A stretch of DNA of 56,906 nucleotides, taken from positions 70,876-127,781 of the forward strand of contig CACHSP010000003.1 of NCBI GenBank assembly GCA_902582605.1, given 5' to 3'. How positions within the stretch are numbered: position 1 is the stretch's first letter; each line of letters starts with the position of its first letter. Below, one piece after another: positions 52,834-56,906 of this stretch. A program made the translations under genes and the position numbers. The notes beneath the pieces were generated by a model. The model searched no databases. It was not told where the DNA came from and saw only the letters and a list, made by a program, of their open reading frames with translations. Origin of the DNA: an uncultured Pelagibacteraceae bacterium (GTDB lineage Bacteria > Pseudomonadota > Alphaproteobacteria > Pelagibacterales > Pelagibacteraceae).

Positions 52834-52856
52834 AATTAGTAAAATCAATACTAATT
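52834..52856 (+). terminator. Hairpin behind tRNA-Thr remnant (possible displaced terminator)
   Basis: AATTAGTA, seven-base loop, TACTAATT: perfect eight-pair stem beginning two bases after the remnant CCA and followed by ATTTA. Intact tRNA-Thr lacks such a hairpin. It could be the gene's original terminator left behind when the island entered. AT-rich stems are weak, so termination is uncertain. Confidence 0.4.
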
Positions 52857-52955
52857 ATTTAGGCCAAAACTGCTTTTGTTATGATAAAAAATTAAAGTGA
52901 TTAATAATTTTAATTATGATAAGTTAGAATGTTTACTTAAATCAATAGATATTAA

Positions 52956-53174
52956 ATGAGTAGAAAAAAAACAGAAAATACATTCTCAATCATAGCTATT
53001 GTCCTTGGAGGATTAGCTTTTTTATTTTTTCCACCTTTTTTAGGTGGAGCAGGAGTTATCGTGGCTGTTATTGGAAAAACTAAAAATGAAAAAATGTGGT
53101 CTATTGGACTTACAGTAAGTATTGTCGGGGGTATTGTAGGTATGATTCTTGGAGCATCTATGGCTCTAATGTAG
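52956..53174 (+). CDS. Small two-helix membrane protein
   Basis: 72 aa, unnamed. Basic N-terminus (SRKKTEN), two Gly-rich membrane helices (about 9-36 and 46-71) joined by a short KTKNEKM loop; reminiscent of DUF4190-type proteins, not certain. It lies outside the tRNA-Thr bracket and converges on nadK. Function unknown. Confidence 0.65.
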   Translation: MSRKKTENTFSIIAIVLGGLAFLFFPPFLGGAGVIVAVIGKTKNEKMWSIGLTVSIVGGIVGMILGASMALM

Positions 53175-53234
53175 AAAAAATCTTATTCTTATTTTTTGTG
53201 TCATTCTATTGTTATCAGATAAAAAGCATTTTTA

Positions 53235-54005
53235 CTAAGTTGTTTCTCTTCTTAGCTGTTCGATCTTAATTTTTTTTTGAAGACTATTATTCTTATCATA
53301 TAAAAGATTAAATTTAATTTTTCGATTAGTTTTTACCATAATATTTTTTGCATTTCTTACCTCTATATTATCTGCAACTGCACTAATTGGTCTTTTTTTA
53401 GGATTAAAATTTTTAATAACTATTTTCGATTTATCACCTACAATTCTGCCCTTCCATCTTCTAGGTCTAAAAGGACTAATCGGTGATATTGACAATTTTT
53501 TAGAGTTTAGATTTAATATAGGTCCGTGTACTGATAAGTTGTAAGCAGTGCTTCCTGCAGGAGTTGAAACAAGTACGCCATCAGAGACTAGTTTTTTTAT
53601 AACTTGTTTTGAGCCATGATAGATAGATAAAGAGGCTGCTTGTCTACTCTGTCTTAAAATCGAAACTTCATTTATAGCAATATGTTTTTTAATTTGGTTC
53701 TTATTATTTTTAACCACCATCTCTAGTGGAGAGATTGTTATCATTCTTGCTTTATGTAAATTGCTTATGATATTTTTTGATGAAAATTTATTCATCAAAA
53801 ATCCATAACTTCCAGAATTTACACCATAAAAAAATTTTTTTGATTTTCTATTCTTTTTTAATGTTTGTAGCATGAAACCATCACCACCAATAACAATAAT
53901 AATGTTAGATCTTTCAACTTTATTTTGATTAATTTTTTTTTGGATTATTGATTTAATTTTTAAAGATCTTTGATTTTTATCAGATATGATTTGAACTCTA
54001 CTCAT
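53235..54005 (-). CDS. nadK: NAD kinase
   Basis: 256 aa. GGDGFMLQTL (40-49) with the conserved Asp, GVNSGSYGFLMNKF, and the Gly-rich STPAGSTAYNLS all fit ATP-NAD kinases; the Phe in GGDGF is common in alphaproteobacteria. Makes NADP from NAD. The start codon is only four bases after the CCA end of tRNA-Leu, and the best SD-like stretch (GAGGG) lies within the tRNA acceptor stem. Core gene left between two accessory segments. Confidence 0.93.
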   Translation of the reverse strand: MSRVQIISDKNQRSLKIKSIIQKKINQNKVERSNIIIVIGGDGFMLQTLKKNRKSKKFFYGVNSGSYGFLMNKFSSKNIISNLHKARMITISPLEMVVKNNKNQIKKHIAINEVSILRQSRQAASLSIYHGSKQVIKKLVSDGVLVSTPAGSTAYNLSVHGPILNLNSKKLSISPISPFRPRRWKGRIVGDKSKIVIKNFNPKKRPISAVADNIEVRNAKNIMVKTNRKIKFNLLYDKNNSLQKKIKIEQLRRETT

Positions 54006-54009
54006 TTAA

Positions 54010-54095
54010 TGGTGCCCTCGGCCAGACTCGAACTGGCACTCCGCAAGCGGCAAGGATTTTAAGTCCTTTGTGTCTACCAATTTCACCACGAGGGC
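54010..54095 (-). tRNA. tRNA-Leu (TAA), intact copy
   Basis: 86-base type II tRNA with long variable arm and encoded CCA. Acceptor GCCCTCG pairs with CGAGGGC, and the anticodon loop CTTAAAA gives TAA. Its 5' half plus upstream DNA is duplicated at 54972-55080. nadK follows almost at once. Confidence 0.97.
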
Positions 54096-54164
54096 ATTAA
54101 TGAATTTCATGAGTGTTTATGCCAATATTTATAATTCAACAAGAGAAATAAGTAAATTTTTTTT
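54054..54164 (-). repeat. Direct repeat copy A: tRNA-Leu 5' half with upstream DNA
   Basis: About 110 bases: tRNA-Leu from its 5' end through the anticodon loop, and some 70 bases upstream. About 95% identical to copy B at 54972-55080; the first 69 bases match fully and the five differences lie in the distal upstream part. Confidence 0.93.
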
Positions 54165-54196
54165 ATTTGATCTATACAAGCTATAGTTCACTTATA

Positions 54197-54970
54197 TTAT
54201 TCTTTAAAATTATTTCTAAATTGAGTTGCTTCAAAATTTTTAATTTTTTTGATTACAACAGAATATCCAAAATATATTACCTTATAAGTTCCATTTGCTC
54301 TCTCAAGAAAATCATTAATTGCTAACCGAACACCTTTGTTTAAATCAACAACTTTTCCTTCATACCATAAATAGTCATCCAATAACATTAAACCATTAAT
54401 TTTTAACTGCAAATATGAATAATATAAATCAGTTATAACATCAAGATATCCATGTCCTGCATCAACATAAATTAAATCATAAGAATTTTCTTTTAAACCT
54501 TTGGAAAAAAAACTTAGTGTTGACTCATTATAGACTTCCAATCTTTCTGTATTAAAATATTTATTAAGATTTTTCTTAAAAATATCTAAATTATTTGGAT
54601 GTATATCAAAACAATCTACACATTTAATCTTTGAGTTTTCTAAATAATCTAAAAAGAAAAAAGCTGAAACGCCCTGATATGACCCAAGCTCCAGTATATT
54701 CATTTTATTATTTTTCAAAGGCTCAAGTATGTTTAAAAACTGATTCAAATTTGTTTGTAGCCAACGATTGTTACTTTCTAGAAAAGATATTTTGTCTAAA
54801 TAAAAATTTAATTTTTTATTTTCTCTTTCTAAAAAATTTCTATTTATATCTTCCTCTATTAAATATTTGCTATGACTAAAACCATCAGTATTTTTATCTA
54901 ATTGTTTAAAAAATCTTTTAAATTGAAAGAGTCTAATTAAGTTCATAAGACTGATAATTTGAGTATTCAT
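54197..54970 (-). CDS. Class I SAM-dependent methyltransferase
   Basis: 257 aa. A helical N-terminal part (about 1-80) with a coiled-coil-like basic/acidic stretch precedes the fold. Motif I is NILELGSYQGVSAF (91-104), the acidic loop VDCFDIHP follows, then LIYVDAGHGYLDVITDLY and LMLLDDYLWYEG. This is the Methyltransf_24-like type often found with surface-glycan genes; substrate unknown. The ATG at 54970 lies one base from a tRNA-Leu fragment whose AAAGGA is spaced 11 bases upstream. It is bracketed by the tRNA-Leu repeats. Confidence 0.82.
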   Translation of the reverse strand: MNTQIISLMNLIRLFQFKRFFKQLDKNTDGFSHSKYLIEEDINRNFLERENKKLNFYLDKISFLESNNRWLQTNLNQFLNILEPLKNNKMNILELGSYQGVSAFFFLDYLENSKIKCVDCFDIHPNNLDIFKKNLNKYFNTERLEVYNESTLSFFSKGLKENSYDLIYVDAGHGYLDVITDLYYSYLQLKINGLMLLDDYLWYEGKVVDLNKGVRLAINDFLERANGTYKVIYFGYSVVIKKIKNFEATQFRNNFKE

Positions 54971-54971
54971 T

Positions 54972-55015
54972 GGATTTTAAGTCCTTTGTGTCTACCAATT
55001 TCACCACGAGGGCAT
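54972..55015 (-). pseudogene. Truncated tRNA-Leu (5' half only)
   Basis: Identical to intact tRNA-Leu from the 5' GCCCTCG through the anticodon loop CTTAAAA and first bases of the following stem, then stops and runs into the methyltransferase start codon. Lacks variable arm, T-arm and acceptor 3' strand, so not a working tRNA. Confidence 0.92.
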
Positions 55016-55080
55016 TAATGAATTTCATGAGTGTTTATGCTAATATTTATAATTGAACAAGATGGATAAGTAAATTTTTT
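54972..55080 (-). repeat. Direct repeat copy B: tRNA-Leu 5' half with upstream DNA
   Basis: Partner of copy A, same orientation, 0.9 kb apart, the methyltransferase gene between them. Includes the upstream DNA that should hold the tRNA promoter (a TTGTT-type box and CATAAA in the same spacing in both copies). Beyond 55080 similarity stops. The rest of the gap to the aminotransferase gene holds only a weak CTCTT/AAGAG hairpin (55107-55120). Confidence 0.93.
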
Positions 55081-55145
55081 TCATTATGAAAAGCATATAA
55101 TATTATCTCTTGTGTAAGAGTCTTGTAATAGTTTGGGCATAATAA

Positions 55146-56231
55146 TTAAAGTTTATTTAAAATCTGACAAACTTTTAATATTTGATGATGTTTGAGATTT
55201 GGATCTATTGGAAGACTCAAGCCAAATTTCGATAAAAACTCAGAATTTTTGAATGTTTTATTTTGATATTTTTTAAAAATTTTCAGTTTATTAATTGATA
55301 TAGGGTAGTGTTGAGCAAATTGAATTTTTTCTTTTTTAAAAATCTCAATTATTTTTTTTTTAATTTTAGATAATATTATAAATTGATGGTATACACATCC
55401 TCTTTTATAATTTAAAATTTCAATTTTATTATTTACGATATTTCTTTTATATATCTTAGCAATTTTTACTCTCTTTTTATTATTCTTATTTAAGTCCTTT
55501 AATTTTAAATTAAGTATTGCTGCCTGAATTGTATCTAACCGAGAATTAATACCTGGGACTTCACAATCATATTTATCCAATGAACCAAGATTTTTTATCA
55601 TTCTAATATTTTTATTAAATCTATCATTATTCGTAGTTATACAACCCCCATCTCCATAAGCACCCAAGTTTTTACCTGGGTAAAAGCTAAAACAAGCAAT
55701 ATCACCAATTGAACCAATTTTTTTTTTTAAACTAAAATCAAATGCTCCATGAGCTTGTGCAGCATCTTCAATGATATGAATTTTTTTTCCTTTGATAATC
55801 TTTTTAATTTCTTTGATATCTCCTGGATTGCCATAAAGATGAACTACAATGATAACTCTTGTATCCTTGCTGATTTTTTTTTTTAAATCATCTAAATCAA
55901 AATTTGAACTCTTTTTCTCAGTGTCCACCAATTTAACTTTAAGGCCCAAGTTTAATGGGGCCAATGCAGTTGATTTCCATGTCATTGCAGGAACAATTAC
56001 TTCAGAGTCCTTTTTTAAATTAAGAGATTTTAAAGCAATTAATAATGCATCTGTTCCATTGCCGACTGTAATACAATGTTTTACGTTGCAGAATCTTTTA
56101 AATTTTTCTTCAAATGAACTAACTTCTTTTCCATCAATAAAAGTTGAGTTTAAGATTATATTATTAATCTTACTTAAAATTTTATTATGGAATTTTTTAT
56201 CTTGTTTTTTAATATCAAAAAATTTTATCAT
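55146..56231 (-). CDS. DegT/DnrJ/EryC1/StrS sugar aminotransferase
   Basis: 361 aa PLP enzyme. VGNGTDALLIAL (56-67) binds the cofactor phosphate, Asp156 in IIEDAAQAHGA contacts the pyridine, and Lys187 in FSFYPGKNLGAYGDGG is the Schiff-base lysine. The family transfers an amino group to keto-sugars bound to nucleotides for O-antigen or capsule. Gene order with a small cupin-like gene suggests a dTDP-3-amino-sugar, but C4-aminotransferases cannot be excluded. Confidence 0.92.
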   Translation of the reverse strand: MIKFFDIKKQDKKFHNKILSKINNIILNSTFIDGKEVSSFEEKFKRFCNVKHCITVGNGTDALLIALKSLNLKKDSEVIVPAMTWKSTALAPLNLGLKVKLVDTEKKSSNFDLDDLKKKISKDTRVIIVVHLYGNPGDIKEIKKIIKGKKIHIIEDAAQAHGAFDFSLKKKIGSIGDIACFSFYPGKNLGAYGDGGCITTNNDRFNKNIRMIKNLGSLDKYDCEVPGINSRLDTIQAAILNLKLKDLNKNNKKRVKIAKIYKRNIVNNKIEILNYKRGCVYHQFIILSKIKKKIIEIFKKEKIQFAQHYPISINKLKIFKKYQNKTFKNSEFLSKFGLSLPIDPNLKHHQILKVCQILNKL

Positions 56232-56520
56232 GCTTTTGTATAAATTTTTTTTGGCACTATAATTAACCTAAACAATTTCTTTATAATTTTCATTAATAGT
56301 TAATAAAGTTGATAAAATATCATAATTAGTTCTCCAAAAATAGATATTTTGTATATTTGTGTATATCAATTTCATTACAAGAAATCTGAAAACCCTATAT
56401 TCGTGTCAGATAGTATCTAAAATTTATTTAGAAGAATAAGTAATTTTTCTGTCATTAAGATACTTTTTTTTAGAAAAAATTTTATTATATTAAAAATTAA
56501 ATTAAATTAAAAATTTTTTT
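56232..56520. other. AT-rich divergent intergenic region
   Basis: 289 bases between the aminotransferase (minus) and the cupin-like gene (plus). Very AT-rich with long A and T runs, so many chance promoter-like boxes; none stands out. No tRNA remnant, hairpin with a U-run or open frame of note was seen. It must contain both start regions. Confidence 0.5.
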
Positions 56521-56862
56521 ATGAAAAAAACTTATCGAATCATTAAACTAAAAAAAAGAAAAACACTAAATAATAGATTTGTTTATCTACATATCCTGGA
56601 AAATTTAAAAAGATTTAATTTTACACCTAAAAGAATATATTTTCATGATTATAAAAAAAATCATTTAATTAAAAATAAAGTAAACAAAGCAGATACTATA
56701 TTTATCCCTTTGGGTGGTGTTTTAAACTTTTCAATTGGGATTAATAAAATTAATTTGAAAAAAAACCAATCATTACTAATTAAAAAAAAAGTTCCTTTTG
56801 ATCTTAAAACTTCTAAATCTTTTTTTATTGTAATATCAAATAAAAATTATAAGAAGACTTAA
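56521..56862 (+). CDS. Small cupin-like protein, possibly a degenerate FdtA/QdtA sugar ketoisomerase
   Basis: 113 aa, Lys-rich. Order of strands resembles FdtA/QdtA ketoisomerases (about 130-140 aa): an initial strand set, KRIYFHDYK, a Gly turn ADTIFIPLGGVLNFSI, then LLIKKKVPFDLKTSKSFFIVIS at the end. The family's RGxHAH catalytic motif is not visible, so activity is doubtful. Divergent from a DegT aminotransferase, the usual partner. Identification is tentative. Confidence 0.45.
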   Translation: MKKTYRIIKLKKRKTLNNRFVYLHILENLKRFNFTPKRIYFHDYKKNHLIKNKVNKADTIFIPLGGVLNFSIGINKINLKKNQSLLIKKKVPFDLKTSKSFFIVISNKNYKKT

Positions 56863-56906
56863 AATTAATTTATAAATACTTAAATCCTCCAAGAGTTTTT
56901 GTACTT

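Noticed and set aside
56880..56906. Possible C-terminus of another minus-strand gene at the window edge (ends NSWRI then TAA)
   Set aside because: Only eight codons are visible; too short to support a gene call.
1..56906. CRISPR arrays, insertion sequences, phage genes, rRNA genes, integrases
   Set aside because: None was seen on either strand; the only repeats of note are the two tRNA duplications and short hairpins.

Overview
The window is a very AT-rich, densely packed bacterial chromosome segment with short or overlapping gene junctions. Family content and gene order point to a streamlined marine alphaproteobacterium of the SAR11 group (Pelagibacterales). Supporting traits are gatCAB, a pyrB followed by a degenerate pyrC, plsY-topA, a single tuf next to secE-nusG, secY-adk-rpsM order and many ATGA/TAATG junctions. 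The taxon is an inference; no 16S rRNA is present.

Layout. (1) 1-19.2 kb is housekeeping. On the minus strand lie a secreted SNase-like nuclease, a MATE transporter, trhO, an O-methyltransferase and gatB-gatA-gatC. On the plus strand follow ruvX, pyrB, inactive-type pyrC', plsY, topA, a small repeat-containing exported protein and a RidA-family gene. Then come ugd-galU (minus), panC (plus), mgtE (minus), lipB (plus) and a pseudouridine synthase (minus). (2) 19.25-47.9 kb is one uninterrupted minus-strand information-processing supercluster. In transcription order it reads tRNA-Tyr, tRNA-Gly, tuf, tRNA-Trp, secE, nusG, rplKAJL, rpoBC, rpsL, rpsG, fusA, the S10 operon, the spc operon (no rpmD/L30), secY, adk, rpsM, rpsK, rpoA, rplQ. 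(3) 48.0-56.9 kb is accessory: rlmB and tRNA-Thr, then sugar-modification genes (glycosyltransferase, SDR epimerase, nucleotide-sugar dehydrogenase, exported protein), a small membrane protein, nadK, tRNA-Leu, a methyltransferase, a DegT aminotransferase and a small cupin-like protein.

The most interesting structure is in region 3. Two tRNA genes each have a broken second copy nearby. A degraded 3' half of tRNA-Thr lies 3.9 kb downstream of the intact gene and brackets the sugar genes like an att scar, with a hairpin right behind it that looks like the displaced original terminator. A 5' half of tRNA-Leu, with about 70 bp of its upstream DNA, is duplicated on the far side of the methyltransferase gene. 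That fragment ends one base before the methyltransferase ATG, so the copied tRNA promoter and anticodon stem may act as promoter and ribosome binding site. nadK, a core gene, begins only four bases after the CCA end of intact tRNA-Leu. No integrase is visible; the region reads as integration scars left by elements using tRNA anticodon-arm sites.

Metabolic links: ugd and galU make UDP-glucuronate, and the accessory SDR, dehydrogenase, aminotransferase, cupin and glycosyltransferase would build and transfer a modified surface sugar. The supercluster supplies the transcription, translation and secretion machinery.
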